The position numbers and the translations under genes are program-made. From Aedoeadaptatus ivorii (GTDB lineage: Bacteria > Bacillota > Clostridia > Tissierellales > Peptoniphilaceae): a stretch of 64,000 bases of DNA. Shown piece after piece: positions 8,219-17,416 of the stretch. Each line of letters starts with the position of its first letter. Within the stretch, counting starts at the first letter, position 1. The DNA is taken from NCBI RefSeq assembly GCF_030815095.1, contig NZ_JAUSWF010000001.1, positions 124,001-188,000 of the forward strand. The letters are read 5' to 3'. Below the pieces are notes generated by a model. It worked only from the letters and a program-made list of their open reading frames with translations. It was not told the origin of the DNA and did no database searches.

Positions 8219-8235
8219 GGGAGTGGAGGATGCCT

Positions 8236-8916
8236 ATGTTTAAAATTTTGGTAGTGGACGACGAAGAAAAAATCCGCGAGGTCATTCGAACCTACGCGGA
8301 ATTTGACGGACATGAGGTGGTCGAAGCCGCCGACGGTCTGGAAGCGGTGGAGATCTGTCAAAACGAGGACTTCGACGTGATCGTCATGGACATTATGATG
8401 CCCAGACTCGACGGCTTTAGCGCCTATAAAGAAATCAGAAAAGAGAAGGACATTCCCGTCCTCATGCTCAGCGCCAGGGGCGAAGAGTACGACAAGCTCT
8501 ACGGGTTTGAGATCGGCATCGACGATTACGTCGTAAAGCCGTTTTCGCCCAAGGAGCTGATGGCGCGGCTCCAGGTCATCGTAAAGAGAAACAACAATAT
8601 TTCACAAAATCACACCCTGGACTTCCAAGGGGTTTCCATCGACTTGGACGGCAGAGAAGTCTATGTCGACGAAGAGGCGGTGGAGATGACCCCAAAGGAA
8701 TTCGACCTATTGGTGTTTATCGCCCAAAACGAGAACATAGCCTTGAGCAGAGAAAAGCTGTTGAATAAGGTATGGGGATACGATTTTTACGGCGACGACC
8801 GCACGGTGGATACCCACATTAAAATGTTGCGCAACAGCTTGGGGCCGTACAGAAACTACATCGTTACCGTCCGCGGCGTGGGCTATAAATTTGTCGGGGA
8901 AAGCGGGATCGAGTGA
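8236..8916 (+). CDS. OmpR-family response regulator
   Basis: DNA-binding response regulator of 226 residues. ATG 8236 is preferred over ATG 8230 because TGGAGG at 8224-8229 touches the earlier ATG and is six bases from the later one. The receiver domain has DDE at residues 8-10, phospho-acceptor Asp52 in VMDIMMPRLDG, and VKPFSPKEL. The C-terminal winged helix reads TPKEFDLLVFIAQN, then KVWGYDFYGDDRTVDTHIKMLRNSL and TVRGVGYKF. It overlaps the downstream kinase gene by four bases. It resembles the YycF/PhoP branch in wording, but the signal it answers cannot be told from sequence. Confidence 0.92.
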   Translation: MFKILVVDDEEKIREVIRTYAEFDGHEVVEAADGLEAVEICQNEDFDVIVMDIMMPRLDGFSAYKEIRKEKDIPVLMLSARGEEYDKLYGFEIGIDDYVVKPFSPKELMARLQVIVKRNNNISQNHTLDFQGVSIDLDGREVYVDEEAVEMTPKEFDLLVFIAQNENIALSREKLLNKVWGYDFYGDDRTVDTHIKMLRNSLGPYRNYIVTVRGVGYKFVGESGIE

Positions 8917-10325
8917 AAAGACGAGGCTATCCGGACGACAAGAGCATACGCGTAAAGTTTTGGCTGTACTTTTCCGGTATGGCCGTCTTTATATTGGTGC
9001 TTTTATGGCTTTTGCAGATAGTCCTGATCAATTCCTTTTACGAATCCATGAAGATTCGCGATACCGAAAAGGTGGGGCGCATCGTCACCGCGGCATTCGG
9101 CAAGGACAATTTTGAGGAGACGCTGTTAAAATACAGCTTCGAAAAAAACCTGAGCCTCCAAGTCTATAACGAAGAAGGCGGCCTCGTCTTTCCGCTGAAT
9201 CCCTTGGACTATATCTACCAGCCGATGATCAGCAGCGAGGACTTTTTCACCTACTTTATGCCGCTCTTGCGAAACAATGTGTCCGAAAAGACCTATGTCA
9301 AAGAGTATCAGGGCGAGGAATCGTCCTCGATTCTCTATGTCTCGTATTTGGGCGAGGAGGCGGGGGATAAGTTTTTCCTCGCCGCGGCGACCAATGTGGA
9401 CCCGGTGGAGTCGACGGTGGACATCCTAAAAAACCAGCTGATCATCGTCAGCATTATTTCTATGATCGTCGCCTTCGGGCTTTCGTTTTATCTCAGTGCG
9501 CGGCTGGCAAAGCCCCTTTCGGATATGGCGAAGACCGCGCGCGCCTTGGGCCAGGGGAACTACGACGTCAAGTTTCGGCCGCAGGCCTACACCGAAATCA
9601 ACGACCTAGCGAACACGTTGAACTACGCCACCGGCGAATTGACCGGGGCGCTCGAGATGCGCAAAGACCTTATCGCCAATGTGAGCCACGACTTTAAGAC
9701 GCCGCTCACGGTCATCAAATCATACGGCGAGATGATTCGAGATATTTCCGGCGACGACAAAGCACTGCGGGAAAAGCACATCCAGACGATTTTGGAAGAA
9801 GCGGACTATCTCACTGACTTCGTCAACGATCTTTTGGATCTTTCCAGAGTAGAGTCGGGCCTAAGCGAACTCGTCATCGAACCCTTGGACCTCAGGAATT
9901 TGACCGAGGAGGTACTGGAGCGATTCCGCCATCTGAAAGACAAAGGGTACGTCTTCGCCGTCCACGGCGATGCCACTATAGAAGCCGACCGGAGCAAGAT
10001 CCGCCAAGTGATCTATAATTTTATATCCAACGGTATCAACTATTCGAAAGACAAAAAGCGAATCGACATCTATATCGTCGACGACGGCGAGCGCGTCAGC
10101 TATGTGGTGCGCGACTACGGAAAGGGCATTGCCCCCGAGGACATCGATGCGATCTGGGAACGGTACTACCGCGGCAGAGACCATCACGAACGACAAGTCG
10201 TGGGCACCGGCCTGGGCCTTTCCATCTGCAAGAATATACTGGAACTCCACGGCTTCGCCTACGGCGTAAAGTCCAAGCTCGGCGAAGGAAGCAGCTTCTA
10301 CTTCCAATCTGAAAACAAGGCATAA
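8913..10325 (+). CDS. Sensor histidine kinase with HAMP domain
   Basis: Partner kinase of the preceding regulator, 470 residues, starting with GTG inside the regulator stop (GTGA). Membrane helices are at about 15-41 and 174-197, enclosing an extracytoplasmic domain of about 130 residues. A HAMP linker follows at about 197-250 (SARLAKPLSDMAKTARALGQGNYDV). The phosphoacceptor region NVSHDFKTPLTVIKSYGEM places His259. N (YNFISNGINYS), G1 (RDYGKGIAPEDI), F (IWERYYRG) and G2 (GTGLGLSICKN) boxes are intact. There is no PAS domain, unlike PhoR. The sequence HDFKTPL and the N box wording place it in the HPK1a-like group. Ligand unknown. Confidence 0.92.
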   Translation: MKRRGYPDDKSIRVKFWLYFSGMAVFILVLLWLLQIVLINSFYESMKIRDTEKVGRIVTAAFGKDNFEETLLKYSFEKNLSLQVYNEEGGLVFPLNPLDYIYQPMISSEDFFTYFMPLLRNNVSEKTYVKEYQGEESSSILYVSYLGEEAGDKFFLAAATNVDPVESTVDILKNQLIIVSIISMIVAFGLSFYLSARLAKPLSDMAKTARALGQGNYDVKFRPQAYTEINDLANTLNYATGELTGALEMRKDLIANVSHDFKTPLTVIKSYGEMIRDISGDDKALREKHIQTILEEADYLTDFVNDLLDLSRVESGLSELVIEPLDLRNLTEEVLERFRHLKDKGYVFAVHGDATIEADRSKIRQVIYNFISNGINYSKDKKRIDIYIVDDGERVSYVVRDYGKGIAPEDIDAIWERYYRGRDHHERQVVGTGLGLSICKNILELHGFAYGVKSKLGEGSSFYFQSENKA

Positions 10326-10407
10326 AGCCCGAACAAGACCCCCGAACATATAGGTAGTAAAAGAGGAGGGCAACAAAAAGAAAAACTCTGCCTTTGAAAT
10401 TAGGGCA

Positions 10408-10443
10408 TAAAAAATAGCGGCTTCTATGGCCGCTATTTTTGTG
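10408..10443. terminator. Bidirectional terminator between the kinase gene and pyc
   Basis: An A-run leads into ATAGCGGC, a short loop and GCCGCTAT followed by a T-run (about 10410-10440). It is symmetrical, and the flanking genes converge on it, so it can end both transcripts. Confidence 0.88.
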
Positions 10444-10460
10444 TCTTTAATATTCTGTTC

Positions 10461-13400
10461 TTATTGTTCCGCCAGTTCAATCAAGAGTTGACCGCTTTCT
10501 ACGGCATCGCCGGCCGCGACGTAGATGTTTTCTACGACGCCGGATTGGGGGGCGATGACGTTGGTTTCCATCTTCATGGCTTCGAGTACCATCAGGGGCT
10601 GCGATTCTTTTACGGTTTCGCCGATGGCTACATTTACCTTGACGACGGTGCCGGGAATAGAGGCGCCGACCTCGAGGGGATTGTTTTCGTCGGCCATTAT
10701 GGTGCCGCTGCCGCCGGTGGTGGGCATGGGACGGGTATGGTCTTCAATATTGATGCTGCGGCGGGAGCCGTTGATCTCGAAGGTGAGGGTACGGGTGCCG
10801 TCCTCTTTGAGCTTGCCAATTTCTACGAGGGTGACGATCATGGTCTGTCCTTCGCTGACGGCGATTTCGGCGGTTTCACCTTCTTTTAAGCCGTGGAAGA
10901 ACACGTCGCTGCCCATGCGCCAGAGTTCGTCGTATTTGGCGTAGTTCTTGGCAAATTCTTCAAATACCTTCGGGTACAGCGAGTAGCTGGTAAGGTCTCT
11001 CTCTTCGGGTTCTCGATGCATAATCGTGCGCAAGTACTCACGATCCGCTTCGTAGTCTTCGTCCTCTAAGAGGAGACCGGGGCGGACGGTGATGGGCTTT
11101 TCGTCTTTGAGCACGATTTTTTGCAGGCGTTCGGGGAAGCCGCCGTAGGGTTGTCCCATCATACCCTTAAAGTAGGTGACGACCGAGTCGGGATAGTCCA
11201 TGCTCGCGCCTTTTTCGTAGATATTTTGCGGCGTGAGTCCGTTTTGGACCATAAAGATCGACATATCGCCGACCATCTTCGAGGACGGGGTGACCTTGAT
11301 AATGTCGCCGACCATTTCGTTGACGGCTTTATACATTTCCTTGACTTCGCGGAATTTGTGGCCCAAGCCGAAGCTTTCCACCTGCGGCTTGAGATTCGAG
11401 TACTGACCGCCGGGGATCTCGTATTTGTAGATCTCGGTGGTGCCGCTCTTCAGATCCGATTCGAAGTTGGCATAGACCGGGCGCACCGCCGACCAATAAT
11501 TGGAGATCCGGTCGACTTTTTCGAGGTCGCTGCCGGTCTTACGGGAGGTGTTTTCCAGTGCCGCGACCACCGAGTTGAGTGCCGGCTGCGAGGTGAGCCC
11601 GCTCATGGAATCGATGGCGGTATCGGCGATGTCGACTCCGGATTCCGCCGCCATGAGGATGGTGGCTACGCCGTTTCCGGTGGTGTCGTGGGTGTGGAGG
11701 TGAATGGGGACGGCCACTTCATTTTTCAGCGCGCGAACGAGTTTTTGTGCCGCGTAGGGCTTTAATAGGCCGCTCATGTCCTTAATGCCGATAATGTGGC
11801 AGCCGGTTTTTTCCAGTTCCTTCGCCAAATTGACATAGTATTGGAGGCTGTATTTGTCCCGGCTTTCATCTAATATATCGCCGGTATAGCACATGGTGCC
11901 CTCGGCGATTTTTCCGTTTGCGATGGTCTCTTCGATGGCGAGGCGCATGCCTTCGATCCAGTTGAGGGAGTCGAAGATGCGGAAGACGTCGATGCCGAAT
12001 TCGGCGGATTCCTTGATAAACTTTTTCACCACATTGTCGGGATAGTTTTTGTACCCGACGGTGTTGTTGCCCCGCACCAACATCTGCATCAGCAGATTGG
12101 GCATGGCTTCGCGCAACAGATCGAGCCGCTCCCAGGGGTCTTCGTGGAGGAAGCGGTAGGCGACGTCGAAGGTGGCACCGCCCCACATTTCCATACTGAA
12201 CAGATCGCGCATATTGTAGTTCATCGCCTTGGCGATCTTTAAGAGGTCGATGGTGCGCACGCGCGTCGCCATTAAGGATTGATGGGCATCGCGCATGGTG
12301 GTGTCGGTCAAGAGCAGACGCTTTTGATCCAAAATCCATTGGGAGAATTTGTCGGCGCCCAATTCGTCGAAGATCTGCTTGGAGCCGCGGTAGTCGGTCT
12401 CTTCGAATTCCGGCACCACGGGCACGTCGAAAGAAGTGTTTGCGGTGGTCTTGTCGTTGACGACGATATTGCCGATGTATTCCATCAACCGCATTTCCTT
12501 ATCCGTAGAGGTGTTGATATTAAACAGCTCGGGATGTTCGGCGATAAAGCCGGTGTCGCAGCTGCCGTTTCGGAATTCTTCGGAGTTGAGTACGTTCAGC
12601 AAAAAGCCGATATTGGTCTTTACGCCCGAGACGCGCAGTTCGCGCAGGGAGCGGATGGATTTGTTGACGGCGTCGTTCCAGGTTCTGCCTTGGGTGATGA
12701 CCTTTACCAACAGGGAATCGTAGTAGGGGCTGATAATCGCGCCCTGGAAGCCGTTGCCCCCGTCGAGACGCACGCCGAAGCCGGAGGAGGAGCGGTAGAG
12801 GGAAATCTGACCGGTATCCGGGGCGAAGTTGTTGAGCGGGTCTTCGGTGGTGACGCGACATTGAATCGAATAGCCGCGCAGTTCTACCGAATCCTGGGAG
12901 GGGATGTCGATCTCGGGATCGGCGAGGGCATGGCCCTGGGCGATCTGGATCTGCGCCTGAATGATGTCGATGCCGGTGACCATTTCGGTGACGGTGTGCT
13001 CGACCTGAATGCGGGGATTGACCTCGATAAAATAGTGATTGCCCGCGCTGTCGACCAAAAATTCCACCGTACCCGCGGAACGATAGCCCAATGTCTTGGT
13101 AATCTTTAAGGCGTCGTCGCAGATTTTTTGCCGCAGATCGTCGGGCACGGAAAACGCCGGGGTAAATTCGATGACCTTTTGGTGTCGGCGCTGAATGGAG
13201 CAGTCGCGCTCAAACAAATGTACGACATTGCCGTAGAGGTCGCCGAGGACCTGTACCTCGATGTGCTTCGGGCGATCGAGGTATTTTTCGATAAACATGG
13301 AGTCGTTTCCGAAGGCCTTTTTCGCCTCGCTCTTTGCCGAGTGGAACTGGTCCAACAGTTCTTCTTCGCTGCGGACGACGCGCATGCCGCGACCGCCGCC

Positions 13401-13901
13401 GCCGGCCGCCGCCTTGATCATAACGGGGTATCCCGCCTGTGCGGCAAATTCCAGCGCCTCTTGGTCGGTGCGGATCGGTTCTTCGACGCCGGGAATGGTC
13501 TGTACCCCGGCTTCTCTGGCGATGATCTTTGACGAGATCTTGTCGCCGAGTTTGCGCATGGTGTCGGGGCTCGGGCCGATAAAGGTGATGCCCGCCTCCT
13601 CACATTTTTGTGCAAAATCCGGATTCTCCGCCAAAAAGCCGTAGCCCGGGTGGATGGCGTCCACGCCCTTATTCTGCGCCAGTTGGATAATCTCGTCGAT
13701 ATCCAAGTATGCATCGACCGGGTTTTTGTCCTTGCCGATCAAATAGGATTCGTCGGCCTTGGTGCGGAACAACGAAAGACTGTCCTCTTCGGAATATATA
13801 GCAACCGAACGGATGCCCAGTTCTCGACATGCGCGGAAAATGCGTATGGCGATCTCGCCGCGGTTGGCGACGAGAATCCGTTTAAACTTTTTCGTTTCCA
13901 T
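10461..13901 (-). CDS. pyc: Pyruvate carboxylase
   Basis: Biotin-dependent enzyme that carboxylates pyruvate to oxaloacetate using ATP and bicarbonate, replenishing the C4 pool. The 1,146-residue single-chain form has all domains in order. Biotin carboxylase is at about 1-460 (ILVANRGEIAIRIFRA start, ATP-grasp loop AAAGGGGRGMRVV, EVNPRIQVEHTVTE). The carboxyltransferase TIM barrel is at about 530-800 (DTTMRDAHQSLMATR, HTHDTTGNG). A PYC/OADA conserved region follows, and the biotinyl carrier domain has Lys1110 in VLEAMKMETNV. A strong AAAGGAGG precedes the ATG. The gene is transcribed alone, divergently from the cobalamin operon. Confidence 0.98.
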   Translation of the reverse strand: METKKFKRILVANRGEIAIRIFRACRELGIRSVAIYSEEDSLSLFRTKADESYLIGKDKNPVDAYLDIDEIIQLAQNKGVDAIHPGYGFLAENPDFAQKCEEAGITFIGPSPDTMRKLGDKISSKIIAREAGVQTIPGVEEPIRTDQEALEFAAQAGYPVMIKAAAGGGGRGMRVVRSEEELLDQFHSAKSEAKKAFGNDSMFIEKYLDRPKHIEVQVLGDLYGNVVHLFERDCSIQRRHQKVIEFTPAFSVPDDLRQKICDDALKITKTLGYRSAGTVEFLVDSAGNHYFIEVNPRIQVEHTVTEMVTGIDIIQAQIQIAQGHALADPEIDIPSQDSVELRGYSIQCRVTTEDPLNNFAPDTGQISLYRSSSGFGVRLDGGNGFQGAIISPYYDSLLVKVITQGRTWNDAVNKSIRSLRELRVSGVKTNIGFLLNVLNSEEFRNGSCDTGFIAEHPELFNINTSTDKEMRLMEYIGNIVVNDKTTANTSFDVPVVPEFEETDYRGSKQIFDELGADKFSQWILDQKRLLLTDTTMRDAHQSLMATRVRTIDLLKIAKAMNYNMRDLFSMEMWGGATFDVAYRFLHEDPWERLDLLREAMPNLLMQMLVRGNNTVGYKNYPDNVVKKFIKESAEFGIDVFRIFDSLNWIEGMRLAIEETIANGKIAEGTMCYTGDILDESRDKYSLQYYVNLAKELEKTGCHIIGIKDMSGLLKPYAAQKLVRALKNEVAVPIHLHTHDTTGNGVATILMAAESGVDIADTAIDSMSGLTSQPALNSVVAALENTSRKTGSDLEKVDRISNYWSAVRPVYANFESDLKSGTTEIYKYEIPGGQYSNLKPQVESFGLGHKFREVKEMYKAVNEMVGDIIKVTPSSKMVGDMSIFMVQNGLTPQNIYEKGASMDYPDSVVTYFKGMMGQPYGGFPERLQKIVLKDEKPITVRPGLLLEDEDYEADREYLRTIMHREPEERDLTSYSLYPKVFEEFAKNYAKYDELWRMGSDVFFHGLKEGETAEIAVSEGQTMIVTLVEIGKLKEDGTRTLTFEINGSRRSINIEDHTRPMPTTGGSGTIMADENNPLEVGASIPGTVVKVNVAIGETVKESQPLMVLEAMKMETNVIAPQSGVVENIYVAAGDAVESGQLLIELAEQ

Positions 13902-13929
13902 GGAAACCTCCTTTAATATTCATCTATAT

Positions 13930-13959
13930 ATTATATCTCTTTTTTGGAATTTTATGCAA
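13930..13959 (-). promoter_or_regulatory. Promoter of pyc
   Basis: Read on the minus strand, TTGCAT (13954-13959) and a perfect TATAAT (13930-13935) are separated by 18 bases, upstream of AAAGGAGG and the pyc start. Confidence 0.72.
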
Positions 13960-13985
13960 TAGAGGGCAAAAGAAGGTCGAATGGA

Positions 13986-14014
13986 TTGTAAGCGATGGGG
14001 GAGCATGGTACACT
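13986..14014 (+). promoter_or_regulatory. Promoter of the cobalamin operon
   Basis: TTGTAA (13986-13991), a 17-base spacer, then TACACT (14009-14014). The predicted leader before the cbiB ATG is only about 15-20 bases, so there is no room for a cobalamin riboswitch downstream of this promoter. Confidence 0.65.
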
Positions 14015-14035
14015 ATACCAGTGAAAGGATAGTTT

Positions 14036-14962
14036 ATGTATATTCTCATTGCTTTTCTACTAGATATAGTATTTGGCGATCCGGAAGGCATGGTGCACCC
14101 GGTGCGGGGGATGGGCCGATGGATTGAATTTGTATACAAAAAAATCACGGCATTGCCACAGGATCGACAGCGGGCGGCGGGGATCGTCGCCGCGTTTGGA
14201 TCCGTTTTCGGCGCTTTCTTTTTGGTACAAGTTCTCCTGCTGCTTCTGCCGGCACCGCTCGACGGCATCCTATCCGTCTACTTGCTGTATACCTCTTTGG
14301 CGGCAAAGAATCTCGCCGAGGAGGCGATGGCGGTGCATCGCGCCCTCGAGGAATCCCTCGAGGCGGCGCGCCGGCAGCTTTCTCGCATCGTAGGGCGCGA
14401 AACCGCCGCCCTCAAGCGCGAAGAAGTGATCTGTGCCGTCGTGGAGACGGTGTCGGAGAACACCTCGGACGGCGTGATCGCCCCGCTGCTCTATGCGTTT
14501 TTGTTCGGCCCGGCGGGGGCTGTGGCCTATAAGATGGCGAACACCCTGGATTCCATGGTGGGCTATAGGAACGAAACGTACCGCGACGCGGGCTACGGGG
14601 CGGCGAAGCTCGACGATATTCTGAACTGGATTCCGGCGCGCCTAACCGTAGCCGTGATGGCGATTTCCACCGGATCGGGTTTTGCCATGGTACGCGCCTT
14701 TAAGAGCGCAAAGCGCTACGGCCGCAACCATTTGAGTCCCAATGCCGGCTATCCCGAAAGCGCGGCGGCGGGTATTTTGGGGATCCGCCTGGGCGGCGGG
14801 CACTATTATTTCGGCGAGTACGTCGAAAAGCCCTATATCGGAGAAGCCGTGAGAACGCCGACGACAGATGACATCGTAAACGCCGTAGGACTTCTGTGGC
14901 GCTCGAGTCTATTGTTTATGTTGATAGGCCATGTTTTATATTGGATCGTGAGGGGAATATGA
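14036..14962 (+). CDS. cbiB: Adenosylcobinamide-phosphate synthase CbiB
   Basis: Integral membrane protein that attaches the aminopropanol (phosphate) arm to adenosylcobyric acid, giving adenosylcobinamide phosphate. It has 308 residues. The family start GDPEGMVHPVRGMG is visible at residues 15-28. Further conserved stretches are the segment beginning AVVETVSENTSDGVIAPL, KMANTLDSMVGYRNE and LSPNAGYPESAAAG. Several hydrophobic helices are spread along the chain (2-14, 56-85, 155-170, 285-305). It is the first gene of the operon, although its reaction is late in the pathway. AAAGGA precedes the ATG, and the stop overlaps cbiK as ATGA. Its substrate amine phosphate would come from CobD, encoded three genes downstream. 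Confidence 0.96.
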   Translation: MYILIAFLLDIVFGDPEGMVHPVRGMGRWIEFVYKKITALPQDRQRAAGIVAAFGSVFGAFFLVQVLLLLLPAPLDGILSVYLLYTSLAAKNLAEEAMAVHRALEESLEAARRQLSRIVGRETAALKREEVICAVVETVSENTSDGVIAPLLYAFLFGPAGAVAYKMANTLDSMVGYRNETYRDAGYGAAKLDDILNWIPARLTVAVMAISTGSGFAMVRAFKSAKRYGRNHLSPNAGYPESAAAGILGIRLGGGHYYFGEYVEKPYIGEAVRTPTTDDIVNAVGLLWRSSLLFMLIGHVLYWIVRGI

Positions 14963-15717
14963 AGCAAGCACTGCTGATCGCATCCTTTGGCACTACCCAT
15001 AGGGATGCGGAAGAATTGGATTTGAACCCGGTGATAGACGCCCTTCGGGACGCGCATCCCGACGCGGCGGTTCGCGCCGCGTTTACGTCTCGCATGGTGA
15101 TTCGCGCCATCGAAAAGCAGACCGGTCGCAAGGTCGACAACGAACGGGAAGCGGCGGCGCGCCTCCGGAAAGAAGGTTTTTCGGAGGACGAGATTCGCAT
15201 ACAACCCCTGCACTTGATCGAAGGGGTGGAATACGAAAAGTTGACGCGAATTCATGATGAGATCCTCGTGGGCGAGGCGCTGTTTTCCAGGGAAGCGGAT
15301 CTGTACGCGTTTGCGGAATATGCGACAAAGAGTTATACGACGCCGACCCTCTTTATCGGGCACGGAAGCGAGCACGAGGCCGATGCGATCTACCGGCGGC
15401 TCCACGAATGCATGGCGGAGGCCGGCGGTATGCACGGCGTCGCCACGGTGGAAGGCGAATTGGGCCGCGCGCACGCCTTACAGTGGCTGAAAAGCAGCGG
15501 CGCCGATTCGGTTCACTTGGTGCCCCTCCTTTTGGTGGCGGGGGATCACGCCAAGAACGATATTTTTGGCGACGACGATTCCTACAAGACCTTTTTGGAA
15601 GGGAAGGGGTATAGGGTTTCTTATAGAGAGCGAGGCTTGGGGTGCGACGCCTTTGTGCGGGAGATGTTCTTGAAAAAGTGCCGCGCGTTGATGGAAGACA
15701 AGGCGGGCGCGCGATGA
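14959..15717 (+). CDS. cbiK: Sirohydrochlorin cobaltochelatase CbiK
   Basis: ATP-independent chelatase that inserts cobalt into sirohydrochlorin, the entry step of the oxygen-independent cobalamin route. It has 252 residues from ATG 14959, which overlaps the cbiB stop and follows GAGGGG. An upstream in-frame ATG at 14896 would lie deep inside cbiB and is not needed. The class II chelatase pattern is clear: LLIASFGTTH at the N-terminus, LHLIEGVEY, the metal-site His in FIGHGSEHEAD, and VPLLLVAGDHAKNDIFGD with the second His and Asp. Length fits the long CbiK type rather than the short CbiX form. It overlaps cbiL by four bases. Confidence 0.95.
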   Translation: MKQALLIASFGTTHRDAEELDLNPVIDALRDAHPDAAVRAAFTSRMVIRAIEKQTGRKVDNEREAAARLRKEGFSEDEIRIQPLHLIEGVEYEKLTRIHDEILVGEALFSREADLYAFAEYATKSYTTPTLFIGHGSEHEADAIYRRLHECMAEAGGMHGVATVEGELGRAHALQWLKSSGADSVHLVPLLLVAGDHAKNDIFGDDDSYKTFLEGKGYRVSYRERGLGCDAFVREMFLKKCRALMEDKAGAR

Positions 15718-16415
15718 AGCGGATCATCGGCGTGGGCGTCGGACCCGGCGCGCCCGATCTCTTGACGCTGCGAGCGCTTCGCCTGCTCCAAAAGGCGGAT
15801 CACATCTATATCCCCGAAAACCGCGGCAAGTCGCGCGCCTATGAAGTCGTGCGAGAATTTGTCGACGACGAGAAGGTGGTCTTTTTGGAATTTCCCATGG
15901 GCGAGGCGATGGAAGCGCGGTATCGGGCGGCGATGGACCGCATTTTGGAGGAGACAAAGGACGGGGAGACGTCGCTGTTTTTAACATTGGGCGATGCCGC
16001 CGTCTACTCCACCTTCTTTAACGGCATGGCCGCCGCGGATATGGCCGATATGGCGGTGGAATCGGTCCCGGGAATCCCGGCCTTCTTGGCGGGAATCCAC
16101 GGGATGGCGGCGTCTTTGGTGGAAACGGGCGAGTCCTTTATACTGACCGATCATCTGCCCGATGCGCCCCTTACGGCGGACGCCGTCGCGGTACTAAAGA
16201 CAACCGATCCCGCGTCCGTCTTCGAGCGACTGCGGCGTGAAGGGTACGCTCCCCTCTATATGGAAAATATCGAGGCAAAGGGCTGGAAGGCGACGGGGGA
16301 TGCGGAAAAGCTCCCCGAACGTCGCTGCTATATGAGTCTAATTCTCGGGAGGAAGAGACCATGGAACACGGCGGAAATATCGAAACATATGGGCGCGGAC
16401 ATCCGGAGCTTCTGA
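15714..16415 (+). CDS. cbiL: Cobalt-precorrin-2 C(20)-methyltransferase CbiL
   Basis: SAM-dependent enzyme that methylates C-20 of cobalt-precorrin-2 (factor II). It has 233 residues with the tetrapyrrole methylase fold. The N-terminal loop GVGVGPGAPDLLTLRALR, the CbiL-type strip LTLGDAAVYSTF, and VPGIPAFLA are in the expected order. The start ATG at 15714 overlaps the cbiK stop as ATGA. The 3' end overlaps cobD by 55 bases, because the cobD ATG and its GGGAGG site lie inside cbiL. The usual Pro of the LTLGDP motif is Ala here, which is a mild departure. Confidence 0.92.
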   Translation: MKRIIGVGVGPGAPDLLTLRALRLLQKADHIYIPENRGKSRAYEVVREFVDDEKVVFLEFPMGEAMEARYRAAMDRILEETKDGETSLFLTLGDAAVYSTFFNGMAAADMADMAVESVPGIPAFLAGIHGMAASLVETGESFILTDHLPDAPLTADAVAVLKTTDPASVFERLRREGYAPLYMENIEAKGWKATGDAEKLPERRCYMSLILGRKRPWNTAEISKHMGADIRSF

Positions 16416-17416
16416 CGGATTTCAGCGCCAATATCAATCCCCTGGGGATCGATCCGCGCCTAGAGGCGGCGATGCATCGCGCGCTTTCGGCGGCGGATCG
16501 CTATCCGGATTTCACCTATCGCCGCTTACGGCGCGCGCTTTCGGAATACTTACACTGTGCGCCCGAGGCGGTGGTGGCGGGAAACGGCGCGATGGAGATT
16601 ATCGCGGGCTCTATCGCCCTGTTTCCGAGGATATATCTGGCGACGCCGTGTTTTAACGAATACGCGCGGATTGCCAAAAGCCGCGGCATCGCCGTATATA
16701 CCTTCGAAATGGCGCCGCCCTTTCGACTTTGTGTACCGGAATTTATCGAGAAGATGCCCGAAAATGCGCTGACGATCCTGACCGATCCCAACAATCCCAC
16801 CGGATACACGCTATCGGATTCGGAGCGGGAGGCGATATACCGCGCGGTCGTAGAAAAAGGGGGCCACCTCTTACTCGACGAGACTTTTATGGAATTTGTG
16901 CGGCCTCCCTCTGAGGAATGCTCCTTTTACGACGAAAAGGACCGATTGATTACCGTGCGCGCGGCGACGAAGTTTTTCGCCTTACCCGGTATTCGCCTGG
17001 GCTACGGTATACTGCCCGCGGGCATTCGAAAGCGCTATCTCGCGCGGCAGCTCCCCTGGACGGTCAATGTGCTCGCAGAGGAAGCGGGGCTGTGGCTCAA
17101 GTCGCTGGACGCATATGGGGAGCGGACGCGGGCGTATGTGCAGAGAGAGCGCGAAAGATTGGCGACCTGTTTTCAAAAATCGAAGATTGCCGAGGCGTAC
17201 CCTTCCGAAGCCAATTTTCTCTTGATTCGCCTCCAAGCACCGGTTGCGAAGCGTTGTTTTCAATTTTTTCTCGAGCGGCACATATTGCTCCGCATTTACC
17301 CGGCGGGGGGTGTGCTCGCCGATCGCTATATGCGGATTGCCGTCCGTACGGCGGAGGAGAATACGCGGTTTATGGCGGTTTGGTGCGAATTTGAAAGGAG
17401 TGTGGCGGATGTATGA
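16361..17416 (+). CDS. cobD: L-threonine-O-3-phosphate decarboxylase CobD
   Basis: PLP enzyme of aminotransferase fold I that decarboxylates threonine phosphate to aminopropanol phosphate, the linker used by CbiB. It has 351 residues. The opening HGGNIETYGR, then FSANINPLG, is the CobD hallmark. TDPNNPTGY and LLDETFMEF supply PLP-pocket residues, and TKFFALPGIRLGYG carries the PLP lysine. The reading frame begins within cbiL, with GGGAGG about 10 bases before the ATG, and ends eight bases into cbiC. Similarity to HisC aminotransferases is expected, but the N-terminus and operon position decide the call. Confidence 0.94.
   Translation: MEHGGNIETYGRGHPELLTDFSANINPLGIDPRLEAAMHRALSAADRYPDFTYRRLRRALSEYLHCAPEAVVAGNGAMEIIAGSIALFPRIYLATPCFNEYARIAKSRGIAVYTFEMAPPFRLCVPEFIEKMPENALTILTDPNNPTGYTLSDSEREAIYRAVVEKGGHLLLDETFMEFVRPPSEECSFYDEKDRLITVRAATKFFALPGIRLGYGILPAGIRKRYLARQLPWTVNVLAEEAGLWLKSLDAYGERTRAYVQRERERLATCFQKSKIAEAYPSEANFLLIRLQAPVAKRCFQFFLERHILLRIYPAGGVLADRYMRIAVRTAEENTRFMAVWCEFERSVADV

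Noticed and set aside
11121..13532. Several plus-strand frames of 130-280 residues inside pyc
   Set aside because: They are antisense to a full-length, motif-complete pyruvate carboxylase and have no starts with ribosome-binding sites.
13902..14035. A cobalamin riboswitch upstream of cbiB
   Set aside because: The spacer is too short after the promoter and I see no B12-box-like stretch.
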